A DNA stretch of 64,000 nt from JARICQ01 sp964527205 (GTDB taxonomy: Bacteria > Bacillota > Clostridia > Tissierellales > Tissierellaceae): the NCBI GenBank assembly GCA_964527205.1, contig CAZGQG010000002.1, positions 1-64,000 on the forward strand, in the 5' to 3' direction. The notes under the pieces are model-generated. The model did not search any database. It was not told the DNA's origin and saw only the letters and a list, made by a program, of their open reading frames with translations. Below, piece by piece: positions 16,423-26,292 of this stretch. The stretch's first letter is position 1; each line of letters opens with the position of its first letter. Both the position numbers and the translations under genes were made by a program.

Positions 16423-19400
16423 TTATTCAGCTAATTTTTTATATCTTTCATACTTGTCTTTTGCATCTTGTTCTGCTGCTTGGAATAGCTCTTCAGATAG
16501 TTCTGGGAAAGTCTTTCTAAGTGAAGTATATCTAACCTCTGATTCAATGAAGTCCATAAATGGTCTACTTGGCTCTTTAGAATCAAGTACAAATGGATTC
16601 TTTCCTTCATCTTTTAATCTAGGGTCAAATCTGTATAGGTGCCAGTATCCTGTATCTACAGCTTTCTTCTCTTGTTGTACACTTATTCCCATTCCATTTC
16701 TTATACCATGGTTAATACATGGTGCATAAGCTATAACTAGTGATGGTCCATCATATGATTCAGCTTCTTTTAATGCCTTTGTAAGTTGATTCATATTAGC
16801 TCCAAGTGCTACTTGTGCTACATATACATAGCCATAGGATGTCATCATTAGTCCTAAGTCTTTTTTAGTTACTTTTTTACCAGAAGCTGCAAATTTAGCA
16901 ACTGCTGCAGTTGGTGTAGCCTTAGATGATTGTCCACCAGTGTTTGAGTAAACTTCAGTATCAAATACTAATACATTAATATCGTCTCCTGATGCAAGTA
17001 CGTGATCTAGTCCACCAAAACCAATGTCATAAGCCCATCCGTCTCCACCAAAGATCCACATGGATCTCTTGATTAAGAAATCTTTTAATTCTTCTATTTC
17101 AGCTAATATTTCCTTAGCTCTTTCGTCTTTTACTTCTTTATTTAATCTTGTTAATATCATGCCTGTAGCTGCCTTTGAAGCAGTAGAGTCATCTTTTCCT
17201 TCAATCCAATCATTGAAGAAGCCTACTAATTCTTCATCAGCATTTATTTCTACAAATTCAAGCATTAAATCTTCAAGTTTATTTCTCATTTGCTTAACTG
17301 CTAAATGCATTCCATATCCATATTCTGCATTGTCTTCAAATAGTGAGTTTGCCCATGATGGCCCTTTTCCTTCTGAGTTCTTGCAATATGGTGTTGATGG
17401 AGCTGATCCACCCCAGATTGATGAACAACCTGTAGCGTTTGCTATCATCATTCTATCTCCAAATAATTGAGTTACTAGTTTAGCATAGGCTGTTTCTCCA
17501 CAACCTGCACATGCTCCTGAGAACTCAAGTAATGGCTCTTGGAATTGACTTCCCTTTACTGAGAATTTATCCATCTTGTCTAACTTAGGTTCTACTGTCA
17601 TAGCAAAATCCCAGTTCTCTGCTTGTTCTTCATAGATTTCTTCAAATGGAGTCATAACCAATGCTTTTTCCTTAGAAGGACATATATCAGCACAGTTACC
17701 GCAACCTGTACAGTCTAATGGACTTATTTGGATTCTAAATTCTACATCATCCATATCTCTTCCAATAGCCTTTAATGTTTCAAATGTTTCTGGTGCATCT
17801 GCCTTTTCTTCATCTGTTACTAAGAATGGTCTTATAACAGCATGTGGGCAAACAAATGAACATTGGTTACATTGGATACAGTTCTCTGCAATCCACTTAG
17901 GTACTTCAACAGCTATACCACGTTTCTCATATGCTGCAGTTCCATGTGGGAATGATCCATCTTCTCTTCCTACAAATGTAGACACTGGAAGATTGTCTCC
18001 TTCTTGTTTAACCATTGGATCTAATATATTTTTAATGAAATCTGGTCTGTTATTTGCTTCTTCTGTTTTTTCTTCTTCAGCATTTTTCCATGATTCCTTA
18101 ACTTCAATCTTATTTAAGTTATTTAATCCCATATCTACAGCTTCATAGTTCATATTAACTATATCTTCACCCTTTGTACCATATGCATCAACAATAGATC
18201 TCTTTAAGTGTTCTACTGCTTCTTCTACAGGTAATACTTCTGTTAGCTTAAAGAATGCTGACTGCATTATCATATTTATTCTTCCACCAAGTCCTATATC
18301 TACAGCAAGCTTAGTTGCATTTATAGTATAGAAATTGATATTATGTTCTGCAATATATTTCTTCATATTGTTTGGAAGGTTTTTTTCTAATTCTTCTTCA
18401 TCCCAAGTACAGTTTAATAGGAATGTTCCACCGTCTTTTAATCCCTTTAGTAAATCATATTGATATACATAGGATTGCTTTGAGCATGAAACAAAGTCTG
18501 CATCTGTTATTAGATAGGTTGACTTTATTGGCTCATGACCAAATCTTAAGTGGGAAATAGTAACTCCACCTGACTTCTTACTGTCATAGGAGAAGTATCC
18601 TTGAGCGTACATGTCAGTGTCATCACCGATAATTTTAATAGCACTGTTGTTTGCTCCAACTGTACCATCTGAACCGAATCCCCAGAACTTACACTTAATA
18701 GTTCCTTCAGGTTCAGTTTTTATTTCTTCTTTTATTTCTAATGATAGGTTTGTAACATCATCATTTATTCCTATTGTAAATCTATCCTTTGGCTTGTCAG
18801 CGTCAAGATTGTCATATACAGCCTTGATTTGTGATGGAGTAGTATCCTTGGAACCAAGTCCATATCTACCACCAACTATTACTGGTCTTTCATCCCTATC
18901 ATAGAAGATGTTTTTAATGTCTAAATGTAATGGTTCTGCTACTGCACCCTTCTCTTTAGTTCTGTCAAGAACTGCAATTTTCTTAACTGTACTTGGAAGT
19001 ACATTAAAGAAATGCTCTGAAGAGAATGGTCTGTATAGGTGAACTTTAATAACTCCTACTTTTTCACCTTTCTCCATTAGATAATCTATTGTTTCTTCTA
19101 TAGTTTCAGTTACAGATCCCATTGCCACTATAACTTTTTCAGCTTCTGGGTCTCCATAATAATTAAATGGCTTGTAGTCTCTTCCAGTTATTTGGCTTAT
19201 TTCATTCATATACTCTTCTACTGTACCAATTATGTTTTCATAGAAAGGATTAGCAGCTTCTACCGCTTGGAAATATATGTCTGGGTTTTGAGCTGTACCC
19301 TTTGTATATGGATTTTCTGGACTAAGTGCTCTTTTTCTAAAATCATTTAATGCATCATAGTCAACAAGTCTTTCTAAATCTTCATATTCCATTACTTCTA

Positions 19401-19947
19401 CCTTTTGTATTTCATGACTAGTTCTAAATCCGTCAAAGAAATGTAGGAAAGGAACTTTTCCTTTTATTGCTGCTAAATGAGCAACTCCTGCTAAATCCAT
19501 AACCTCTTGAACTGATCCTGATGCAAGAAGTGCGAATCCAGTTTGTCTAGTTGCCATAACGTCTTGGTGATCCCCAAATATACTAAGTGCATGTCCTGCT
19601 AGTGCTCTTGCAGATACGTGGAATACTGCTGGAAGCAGTTCTCCTGCCATCTTGTACATATTTGGCACCATAAGTAGTAAACCCTGTGATGCTGTAAAAG
19701 TTGTGGTAAGTGCTCCAGCTGCTAAAGAACCGTGTACTGCTCCAGCTGCTCCAGCTTCTGATTGCATTTCACTAACTAATACCTCTTGGTTAAATATGTT
19801 TTTTCTTTCATTAGCAGACCATTCGTCTACTAACTCTGCCATATTTGATGATGGTGTAATTGGATAAATAGCGGCAACATCTGTAAATGCATATGCAACA
19901 TGAGACGCAGCTGCGTTTCCATCCATGGTTTTCATTACTTTACTCAT
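16423..19947 (-). CDS. nifJ: Pyruvate:ferredoxin (flavodoxin) oxidoreductase
   Basis: This homodimeric enzyme converts pyruvate and CoA to acetyl-CoA and CO2 and reduces ferredoxin, the core of anaerobic pyruvate fermentation. The single chain holds all domains in order: the pyrimidine-binding part (DGNAAASHVAYAFTDVAAIYPITPSS), the gamma-type transketolase-C domain, a two-cluster ferredoxin domain (CIQCNQCSFVCP and CTGCGNCADICP), then the pyrophosphate domain with GACAGCGETAYAK, GDGWAYDIGFGGLDH and SNTGGQSSKATP (thiamine diphosphate and Mg binding). Length (about 1174 residues from the chosen start) matches the family. I chose ATG at 19947 with GGGAGGT upstream. It is transcribed alone, with a strong promoter and its own terminator. 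Confidence 0.97.
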   Translation of the reverse strand: MSKVMKTMDGNAAASHVAYAFTDVAAIYPITPSSNMAELVDEWSANERKNIFNQEVLVSEMQSEAGAAGAVHGSLAAGALTTTFTASQGLLLMVPNMYKMAGELLPAVFHVSARALAGHALSIFGDHQDVMATRQTGFALLASGSVQEVMDLAGVAHLAAIKGKVPFLHFFDGFRTSHEIQKVEVMEYEDLERLVDYDALNDFRKRALSPENPYTKGTAQNPDIYFQAVEAANPFYENIIGTVEEYMNEISQITGRDYKPFNYYGDPEAEKVIVAMGSVTETIEETIDYLMEKGEKVGVIKVHLYRPFSSEHFFNVLPSTVKKIAVLDRTKEKGAVAEPLHLDIKNIFYDRDERPVIVGGRYGLGSKDTTPSQIKAVYDNLDADKPKDRFTIGINDDVTNLSLEIKEEIKTEPEGTIKCKFWGFGSDGTVGANNSAIKIIGDDTDMYAQGYFSYDSKKSGGVTISHLRFGHEPIKSTYLITDADFVSCSKQSYVYQYDLLKGLKDGGTFLLNCTWDEEELEKNLPNNMKKYIAEHNINFYTINATKLAVDIGLGGRINMIMQSAFFKLTEVLPVEEAVEHLKRSIVDAYGTKGEDIVNMNYEAVDMGLNNLNKIEVKESWKNAEEEKTEEANNRPDFIKNILDPMVKQEGDNLPVSTFVGREDGSFPHGTAAYEKRGIAVEVPKWIAENCIQCNQCSFVCPHAVIRPFLVTDEEKADAPETFETLKAIGRDMDDVEFRIQISPLDCTGCGNCADICPSKEKALVMTPFEEIYEEQAENWDFAMTVEPKLDKMDKFSVKGSQFQEPLLEFSGACAGCGETAYAKLVTQLFGDRMMIANATGCSSIWGGSAPSTPYCKNSEGKGPSWANSLFEDNAEYGYGMHLAVKQMRNKLEDLMLEFVEINADEELVGFFNDWIEGKDDSTASKAATGMILTRLNKEVKDERAKEILAEIEELKDFLIKRSMWIFGGDGWAYDIGFGGLDHVLASGDDINVLVFDTEVYSNTGGQSSKATPTAAVAKFAASGKKVTKKDLGLMMTSYGYVYVAQVALGANMNQLTKALKEAESYDGPSLVIAYAPCINHGIRNGMGISVQQEKKAVDTGYWHLYRFDPRLKDEGKNPFVLDSKEPSRPFMDFIESEVRYTSLRKTFPELSEELFQAAEQDAKDKYERYKKLAE

Positions 19948-20064
19948 TATCTGACCTCCCTTTATTTTTTGATGCAAAAGTTGTCTGATTAATTAGAATT
20001 GTTTGTATTTTAACACTCCAATTCTGACTAGACTAAATCCTCTCTTATCTAGCCTCACATCATA

Positions 20065-20093
20065 AGTATATTGGATAATCTACTTAATGTCAA
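20065..20093 (-). promoter_or_regulatory. Strong sigma-A promoter of nifJ
   Basis: On the minus strand TTGACA (20093-20088) and TATACT (20070-20065) are 17 bases apart, which is a perfect -35 and a five-of-six -10. The start of nifJ is about 110 bases further on, leaving an unusually long 5' leader. Confidence 0.85.
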
Positions 20094-20112
20094 TCCTTCT
20101 ATCTTAGTTTTA

Positions 20113-20141
20113 AAGAGAAAGTTTTTTAAGAACTTTCTCTT
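20113..20141 (-). terminator. Probable terminator of the uvrC-pspC operon
   Basis: Arms AAGAGAAAGTT and AACTTTCTCTT (11 bases each) surround a 7-base loop, directly downstream of the PspC gene. The T-run on the minus strand is interrupted (TTTAAAACT), so ending may be incomplete. Confidence 0.6.
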
Positions 20142-20171
20142 AGGATTTCTATTGTTTTCTGGTCTTTTTTA

Positions 20172-20360
20172 TTATATTTCTTTGGGTATTATTACACAGG
20201 CAATCATATAGCCAAATACACCTGGAAATGGTGGGAAAAAGGATATGGCTATCCAGATCAATCTTATAAGGGTTGAATCTATATTAAAATACTCAGCCAA
20301 GCCTCCGCAAACTCCGCATAATTTTTTATCATCTTGTGATAGGTATAGTTTCTTCATCAT
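20172..20360 (-). CDS. PspC-domain small membrane protein
   Basis: This 62-residue protein is a single PspC domain: KKLYLSQDDKKLCGVCGGLAEYF, followed by IDSTLIRLIWI and one hydrophobic segment of about 20 residues. PspC domains take part in envelope-stress sensing in other bacteria; single-domain copies in Firmicutes have no proven role. The ATG overlaps the uvrC stop by 4 bases (ATGA), so translation is coupled. Confidence 0.9.
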   Translation of the reverse strand: MMKKLYLSQDDKKLCGVCGGLAEYFNIDSTLIRLIWIAISFFPPFPGVFGYMIACVIIPKEI

Positions 20361-22222
20361 TTAGCCTCCCTGCGAAAATGATTGTATAGTTCCTCTGCTA
20401 CTGGCCTATTCATTGTATCTACTTCCAATAATTCCTCTACTCCAGCTTTTTTTATCTTAGCTATACTGCCAAAGTGTTTGAGCAGTGATGTCTTCCTCTT
20501 GTCACCTATTCCCTTTATATCATCAAGCTCAGATTTAAACATCTTCTTAGTCCTTAGAGACCTGTGATAGGATATTGCAAATCTATGGGCCTCTTCCTGT
20601 ATTCTATAGATTAGTTTAAAACCTAGGCTAGACTCATCAAGGCGTATTTCCTTGTTTTCATAGATTATGCCTCTGGTTCTATGAAAGTCATCCTTAACTA
20701 GTCCGCAGACAGGAATATCTAAATTTAAATCATAGAGAACTCGTAGGGCCACATTAACCTGTCCCTTCCCACCATCCATCATTATAAGGTCTGGAAAGCT
20801 AGAGAAACCTTTTACCTGGATTTCATTGTCTTTCATCATTTCTTTTTCATTTAATCCTCTAATAAATCTTCTCTTTAGAACCTCTTCCAAGCTTCCATAA
20901 TCATCTGGTCCTGTTCTTGATCTTATTTTAAATCTCCTATAATCAGAGCTCTTCTTTTCTCCTCTTTCAAATACTACCATTGACCCAACAGATTCCACAC
21001 CGCTTATATTTGATATATCATAGGCTTCTATTCTATTTAACTCTCCCTCTAAACCCATAGCCTCTCTTAACTCATCTAAGGCCTTTTTATTTTCTCTAGA
21101 TTTTTTTATGAATTTATCTCCATGTTTATCCAGCATATCCAGGGCGTTTTTCTTGACCATCTCAACTAGTCTTTTCTTATCTCCTCTTTGAGGAACACTT
21201 ATATTAACCATTGTTCCCTTCTTATCACTAAGCCAACTTGATATGGTTTCCATATCCTCTATTTCTTCTTCAATTATAACTTCTTTGGGAATATAGCTCG
21301 CTCCTATATAAAATTGTTTTATAAAGGAACTTATAATATCCCTTCTCTTTTCTTCAAAGGTATCCTCTATTATATAATGCTCTCTACCCATTATTTTTCC
21401 ATTTCTAATAAAGAAGATCTGGATACAAGCCTCTTCTATTCCCCTAGCCATGCCAATTACATCTTGGTCAAGCCCATTGGCTGTTGTAACCCTTTGCTTC
21501 TCTTGCAGGGCCTCCAAGCTATTTAACTTGTCCCTGTATTTAGCAGCCTCTTCATAGTCTAAATCCTTTGCAGCTTGGTTCATCTTTTCCTCTATAATAT
21601 TAGTTAGTTCCTCTTTCCTACCGGATAGGAACATAATTACCTCATCTACCATCTCCATATAGAGCTTTTCATCCACATTACCCTGACAAGGTCCCAGACA
21701 TTTTCCTATATAGAAGTTCAAACAAGGTCTTTCTTTTTTTCCCTTCTTTTCAAGGTTCCTATTACAGGTCCTTAGGGGATATATTTCTCTAATTATATCT
21801 ATGGTGTCATTTACTGCATAGACATTTGGATAGGGTCCAAAATATTTGGCCCCATCTTTTAAAACCTTCCTTGTTTTTATAACCCGGGGATATCTTTCAT
21901 TTAAGGTTACCTTTATATAGGGATATTGTTTGTCGTCCTTTAAGAGTATATTGTATTTGGGCCTATATTTTTTAATTAGGTTGGCCTCAAGTATTAGGGC
22001 CTCTACTTCATTATCTACAATAATATAATCAAAATCCTCAATATGCCTTACCAGAGCTACAACTTTTCTATGTTTGTTTTTTGTAGATTGAAAATATTGT
22101 CTTACCCTGTTTCTCAAGGACTTTCCCTTGCCTACATATATTACTTCATCATATTTATCCTTCATTATATAAACTCCTGGTTGATCAGGAAGTTTTGAAC
22201 TTTTTTCTCTTAAGTCTACCAT
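20357..22222 (-). CDS. uvrC: Excinuclease ABC subunit C
   Basis: UvrC makes the two incisions in nucleotide excision repair. Domain order is the N-terminal GIY-YIG nuclease (PGVYIMKDKYDEVIYVGKGKSLRNRV), a Cys-containing region (PCLNFYIGKCLGPCQG), the UVR UvrB-binding helix (DYEEAAKYRDKLNSLE), an RNase H-like endonuclease domain (EAYDISNISG, LIMMDGGKGQVN, DDFHRTRG) and a C-terminal helix-hairpin-helix (DDIKGIGDKRKTSLLKHFGS). Length 621 is standard. GAGG precedes ATG at 22222. It is transcribed with the pspC gene. Confidence 0.97.
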   Translation of the reverse strand: MVDLREKSSKLPDQPGVYIMKDKYDEVIYVGKGKSLRNRVRQYFQSTKNKHRKVVALVRHIEDFDYIIVDNEVEALILEANLIKKYRPKYNILLKDDKQYPYIKVTLNERYPRVIKTRKVLKDGAKYFGPYPNVYAVNDTIDIIREIYPLRTCNRNLEKKGKKERPCLNFYIGKCLGPCQGNVDEKLYMEMVDEVIMFLSGRKEELTNIIEEKMNQAAKDLDYEEAAKYRDKLNSLEALQEKQRVTTANGLDQDVIGMARGIEEACIQIFFIRNGKIMGREHYIIEDTFEEKRRDIISSFIKQFYIGASYIPKEVIIEEEIEDMETISSWLSDKKGTMVNISVPQRGDKKRLVEMVKKNALDMLDKHGDKFIKKSRENKKALDELREAMGLEGELNRIEAYDISNISGVESVGSMVVFERGEKKSSDYRRFKIRSRTGPDDYGSLEEVLKRRFIRGLNEKEMMKDNEIQVKGFSSFPDLIMMDGGKGQVNVALRVLYDLNLDIPVCGLVKDDFHRTRGIIYENKEIRLDESSLGFKLIYRIQEEAHRFAISYHRSLRTKKMFKSELDDIKGIGDKRKTSLLKHFGSIAKIKKAGVEELLEVDTMNRPVAEELYNHFRREAK

Positions 22223-22271
22223 CTTATCATCCTCAATTAAGTCTAATCTTATTTTTTTAATATTCTTAGCT

Positions 22272-23087
22272 TTATAATGCTAATTCTGATATCAATCTAT
22301 CTCTTTCCTTAGGCAACTTGCCCTTTATCTTAATAATATTGGTTGGATGAGTTGTATCAAATATCATTTCTTTTTCAGCTTCCAGTTCTTCCAAGAGAGT
22401 TTTTATCTCCAGCATTCTCTCCTTACCTGGCGCCGGTGTAAATTCTCCTCTTTTTATCATATCTTGCAATTCTGTAGCTTCAAATATCATTAGGTTCATT
22501 GTAATCACTTTTCTAGTTTCAAAGGAATTAAGCATCTTGGCAGTTTGAAGCCCATTGTCTATGCATTCACCCTCACCTGCAATTCCATACATAATAATTG
22601 CATTGAATTGTAGATTTGCCTGGTTTAATTTTTTCCCTGCTTTAATAGCCTGATCTACTGTATGTCCCTTTTTCATGATTTTTAGTATATCATCCCTGCC
22701 TGTTTCAAATCCTATATAAAGTAGCCTTAAGCCTGCATCATGGAGTATGGAAAGTTCCTCCACTGTATACCCCTCTATGCTTTTAATAGCAGCATAGGAG
22801 GCAACTCGGCCACAATAAGGCAGGTATTTATTTATAAGTTTTAATACTTCTAACATCCTTTCAAAACCAATTGCCATAGGATCTGCACCTGTTAAAAAAA
22901 TCTTTTCTGTATAAAGATATCCATTCATAAGCTGAAGCTCTATATCTCTAAGTGACACTTCCTCATACTCATCATCCTTATACATAGAACAAAATGCACA
23001 CTTATTGTAAGAACATCCTCTAGTTACTGGTAATAAAAAAGTTCTCATTTCATCATGTGGATAGAAAACTGTATCATTTTTATACAT
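22272..23087 (-). CDS. Radical SAM protein of unknown substrate
   Basis: The 4Fe-4S cluster motif appears as RGCSYNKCAFCSMY (C-x4-C-x2-C), as found in a group of stand-alone radical SAM proteins rather than the C-x3-C-x2-C of the main family. The TIM-barrel strands LTGADPM, LLYIGFETGRDDIL and FNAIIMYGIAGEG (SAM-binding) follow. There is no second cluster or extra domain (271 residues), and the product is unknown. I chose ATG at 23087, 8 bases after AAAGGA; a second ATG at 23096 overlaps that site. It lies 49 bases downstream of nothing obvious to pair with and is followed by uvrC. Confidence 0.82.
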   Translation of the reverse strand: MYKNDTVFYPHDEMRTFLLPVTRGCSYNKCAFCSMYKDDEYEEVSLRDIELQLMNGYLYTEKIFLTGADPMAIGFERMLEVLKLINKYLPYCGRVASYAAIKSIEGYTVEELSILHDAGLRLLYIGFETGRDDILKIMKKGHTVDQAIKAGKKLNQANLQFNAIIMYGIAGEGECIDNGLQTAKMLNSFETRKVITMNLMIFEATELQDMIKRGEFTPAPGKERMLEIKTLLEELEAEKEMIFDTTHPTNIIKIKGKLPKERDRLISELAL

Positions 23088-23202
23088 TTTTTTCATCCTT
23101 TCTTTTTTAAGATCCCTTAGTATTTAGCTTTTGTCTTACAAATCATCCTTAGCTTAATTATATATCATTTATCCTCTTAATACATTAAAAAACCATTAAA
23201 AT

Positions 23203-23236
23203 TTAAAAAGAGGATATTAAAAATTCTAATATCCCC
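23203..23236 (-). terminator. Intrinsic terminator after the flavodiiron protein gene
   Basis: Arms GGATATTA and TAATATCC with a 7-base loop, followed on the minus strand by TCTTTTTAAATTTT, just downstream of the stop at 23257. Confidence 0.7.
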
Positions 23237-23256
23237 TTCTATATATAGTCTTACTA

Positions 23257-24498
23257 TTAATCTGCTAAGTTATCTAAACTTACAGCCTCTTTTACTAGTT
23301 TCACAAGTTCTTTGGCTCTTTCTTCTATTAATTTATAATCTTCTTCCTTTGGTACTCCTTTAAATTCAACTGGATCAATAAAATCCCAGTTAGTACGGCA
23401 TTTATCAACTATATAATCAAGATCTCTTTGAGCTCCTCCACTCCAACCATAGGAACCCATTCTAAACACCTTTCTACCGCAAACTTTTTTCTTGCCCATT
23501 TCTTCCAATACTGCTGCCATTGGAGGAAACATCTTATACTCATAGGTAGGCATAGCAAGTACTAGGCCTGTAGAATTCCAGGAGGATGCCAGTATAGTTC
23601 CCCAAGAAGTCTGAGGTACTCTGTGAGCATTTACTTTTATATCTTCTCCTTCTAATATCTCTTTTATATGATTTACAGCTTTTTCTGTCATTCCATACAT
23701 GGAGCCCCATATAATAGTGATCTCTTCTTTTGCAGGTCCTTTTTGATAGCTTGCATATCTGCTATAGTCATCTATAATCTTGCTAGGATTCTCTCTCCAT
23801 ACTACCCCATGTCCAGGTGCAATGATCTTAATCGGTAGGACGCTACACTTTTCAATAGCTTTCTTTACTGGATGTGAGAATGCTGCCACTATATTTGAAT
23901 AATATCTTACTGCTTCACTTTCATAAAAATCTATTTGTTCTTTACTTAACTCATCATCAAAGTGTTCTTCATTTAGTCTTCCAAAGGATCCAAATGCATC
24001 ACAGGAAAAAAGTGTTCCTGTTTTTGTATCAAAGGTGGCTATTGTATCTGGCCAATGTACATTTGGGATGTGATAAAATTCTAATACATGTCCATTACCA
24101 AGATCCAAACTATCCCCATCTTCAACTATTATTAAATTATCCTTTATTCCAAAAAATGCATCTAAAAGTGCTGCAGACTTATCTCCACATACTAATTTAA
24201 CATATGGATTTATTTTCATAAAATCTTGAATCCAACCGGAATGATCTGGTTCCATATGGTTTATAATCAAGTATTCAATGGTTTTTGGATCTATATCTAA
24301 TTCTCCTAAAAGTGAATATAAGGATTCAGGATAGCCATCCCAATCTCCTACACCATCAATAATTGCAGTTTTTTCACCCTTAACTATATATGAGTTAAGA
24401 CTTACTCCATTTGGGATCTCCCAAAGTCCTTCAAATAATACATCTTCAAGATTAACAGATAACAAATGTGTGTTTTCTGTTAGCTTTCTAACCTTCAT
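23257..24498 (-). CDS. A-type flavoprotein (flavodiiron protein)
   Basis: Flavodiiron proteins reduce O2 to water (or NO to N2O) and protect anaerobes from oxygen. The N-terminal metallo-beta-lactamase-like domain has the diiron ligands H-x-E-x-D-H in IINHMEPDHSGW (about residues 80-86), then CDAFGSFG and APGHGVVW. The C-terminal flavodoxin domain starts near residue 255 (IIWGSMYGMTEKAV) and binds FMN. The length, 413, matches the simple two-domain class without rubredoxin. GGAGG lies upstream of ATG. It follows the aminopeptidase P gene by 15 bases. Confidence 0.95.
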   Translation of the reverse strand: MKVRKLTENTHLLSVNLEDVLFEGLWEIPNGVSLNSYIVKGEKTAIIDGVGDWDGYPESLYSLLGELDIDPKTIEYLIINHMEPDHSGWIQDFMKINPYVKLVCGDKSAALLDAFFGIKDNLIIVEDGDSLDLGNGHVLEFYHIPNVHWPDTIATFDTKTGTLFSCDAFGSFGRLNEEHFDDELSKEQIDFYESEAVRYYSNIVAAFSHPVKKAIEKCSVLPIKIIAPGHGVVWRENPSKIIDDYSRYASYQKGPAKEEITIIWGSMYGMTEKAVNHIKEILEGEDIKVNAHRVPQTSWGTILASSWNSTGLVLAMPTYEYKMFPPMAAVLEEMGKKKVCGRKVFRMGSYGWSGGAQRDLDYIVDKCRTNWDFIDPVEFKGVPKEEDYKLIEERAKELVKLVKEAVSLDNLAD

Positions 24499-24513
24499 TG
24501 TATCTCCTCCTAT

Positions 24514-26292
24514 TTAAATTTTTCTTGTCTTAGTCTTTAGCCATTCTTTTTCTTCTTGATTTAAATATGATGAAATGTTTTCATAGACTTCCCTATGGTA
24601 GTTATTTAACCATTGTTTTTCTTCTTGATTTAAAAGTTCTTTATCTATAGCCCTTAAGTCCAATGGAACATAGGACAGCATATCAAATTTCAAAAACTCT
24701 CCAGATTCTGTATCTAGATAATCTTCTACTACAACAATATTCTCAATCCTAATTCCATGCTTGCCTACTTTATATACCCCTGGCTCTATGGAAACTATCA
24801 TACCTTTTTCAAATTCTATATCACTTGGGGCATTGGCAATTCTGTGTGGTCCTTCATGTACTCCCAATAAATATCCTATGCCATGGCCAGTTCCATGCTT
24901 GAAATCCAAGCCTTCTTGCCATAGAGGTGCCCTACATAATATATCTAACTGATAGCCATTGGTTCCCTTTAAGAATTTAGCATTGCTTAAATTAATATGG
25001 CCTTTCAATGTAAGGGTAAAGTCTCTTTTTTCTTCTTCTGTGATTTCTCCCAGGGCAATAGTTCTCGTAATGTCAGTAGTACCATCTAGATACTGACCCC
25101 CTGAGTCCACCAAGTATAGTCCTCTTTCTTCTAATATAGCATTTGATTCTTCGCTGGCAGAATAATGGGCCATAGCTGCATTGGCTCCATAGGCTGATAT
25201 GGTTGAAAAACTTGGCTCTATAAAATCTTTTTGCTCTTTTCTAAATTCTAATAATTTATCAGCAGCAGATATTTCAGAGATTTCTTCCTTTCCTATCCTA
25301 TTATCTAACCAGTATAAGAACTTGCTTAAGGCAACTCCATCCTTTATATAGGCATTCTTTTGATTTTCAACTTCCACTGGATTTTTATTTCCCTTTAGAA
25401 TTGTTGTTATATTAGTATCTGATATAATTTCAGCTTTCTCTGATATGGCATTGTATATATATCTATTGGTCTTTGCCTTGTCTAAAAATACTTTGGCATC
25501 TTCTTCTATTCTTCCTAAATATTTTCTTATTTCATTATAATCTTCTATTCTTACTCCATTTTTATCTAAAAACTCTTCTACATCTTCACCGATTTTCTCC
25601 TGGTCTACAAAGAAAAAAGCCTCATCTTCTGTAATTATTGCATAGGATATTATTACAGGAGTATAAAGTACATCTCCCCCTCTAATATTATAGGTCCAAG
25701 CAATATCATCTAAACTTCCTAAAACAAAATAATCTATATCCTTCTTTTTCATTTCCACTCTAATTTCCTTAAGTTTATCTCTTGTTGATTTGCCAGTGTA
25801 TTCTATATTGTGTATAAAAGCCTTGGCCTTAGGAAGTTCTGGCCTATCCTCCCATATTTCTCCAACTAGATCATAGTTTTCTTCAATCCTTATAGATTTG
25901 CCCTTAAGCTCCTTATTAAGCTTTTTAAAATCTGCTTGGGAGTATATCTTACTGTCTAAGCCCACTAGGCTTTCTTCATCTAAATTTTCCCTTAGCCATT
26001 CAGTGTAGCTAGGATATCCTGGGGTTGCCATTTTAAATAATTCAAATTCACTTCCTGCTAGCTCATCTTCAGCCTGGATAAAATATCTTCCATCTGTCCA
26101 AAGCATGGCCTTGTCCTTGGTAACAAGGGCTGTTCCTGCTGAGCCTGTAAATCCAGATATATATACCCTTGTCTTGTAATGTTCTGCCAAGTACTCAGAC
26201 ATATGTGGGTCAGATGTATTTATAATGTATGCATCTATATTATGCTTTTCCATCTCTTCCCTTAATCTTTTTATTCTTTCATTTACCTTCAT
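24514..26292 (-). CDS. Aminopeptidase P family protein (M24 metallopeptidase)
   Basis: Aminopeptidase P removes an N-terminal residue when proline is second, and so helps use proline-rich peptides. Two creatinase-like N-terminal domains (1-150 and 160-300) precede the pita-bread catalytic domain. Its metal ligands appear in YLVDSGGQYLDGTTDITRT (two Asp), HGTGHGIGYLLGVHEGPH (His), SIEPGVY (Glu) and GIRIENIVVV (Glu). At 592 residues it is of the longer class with extra N-terminal domain. The ATG lies inside the end of the EutH-like gene (14-base overlap), with the ribosome-binding site (GGGGG) in that gene, so both are translated together. Confidence 0.94.
   Translation of the reverse strand: MKVNERIKRLREEMEKHNIDAYIINTSDPHMSEYLAEHYKTRVYISGFTGSAGTALVTKDKAMLWTDGRYFIQAEDELAGSEFELFKMATPGYPSYTEWLRENLDEESLVGLDSKIYSQADFKKLNKELKGKSIRIEENYDLVGEIWEDRPELPKAKAFIHNIEYTGKSTRDKLKEIRVEMKKKDIDYFVLGSLDDIAWTYNIRGGDVLYTPVIISYAIITEDEAFFFVDQEKIGEDVEEFLDKNGVRIEDYNEIRKYLGRIEEDAKVFLDKAKTNRYIYNAISEKAEIISDTNITTILKGNKNPVEVENQKNAYIKDGVALSKFLYWLDNRIGKEEISEISAADKLLEFRKEQKDFIEPSFSTISAYGANAAMAHYSASEESNAILEERGLYLVDSGGQYLDGTTDITRTIALGEITEEEKRDFTLTLKGHINLSNAKFLKGTNGYQLDILCRAPLWQEGLDFKHGTGHGIGYLLGVHEGPHRIANAPSDIEFEKGMIVSIEPGVYKVGKHGIRIENIVVVEDYLDTESGEFLKFDMLSYVPLDLRAIDKELLNQEEKQWLNNYHREVYENISSYLNQEEKEWLKTKTRKI

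Noticed and set aside
16423..19947. Long open frames on the opposite strand of nifJ
   Set aside because: They are fragments within a well-supported gene, have no ribosome-binding sites and no recognisable domains.
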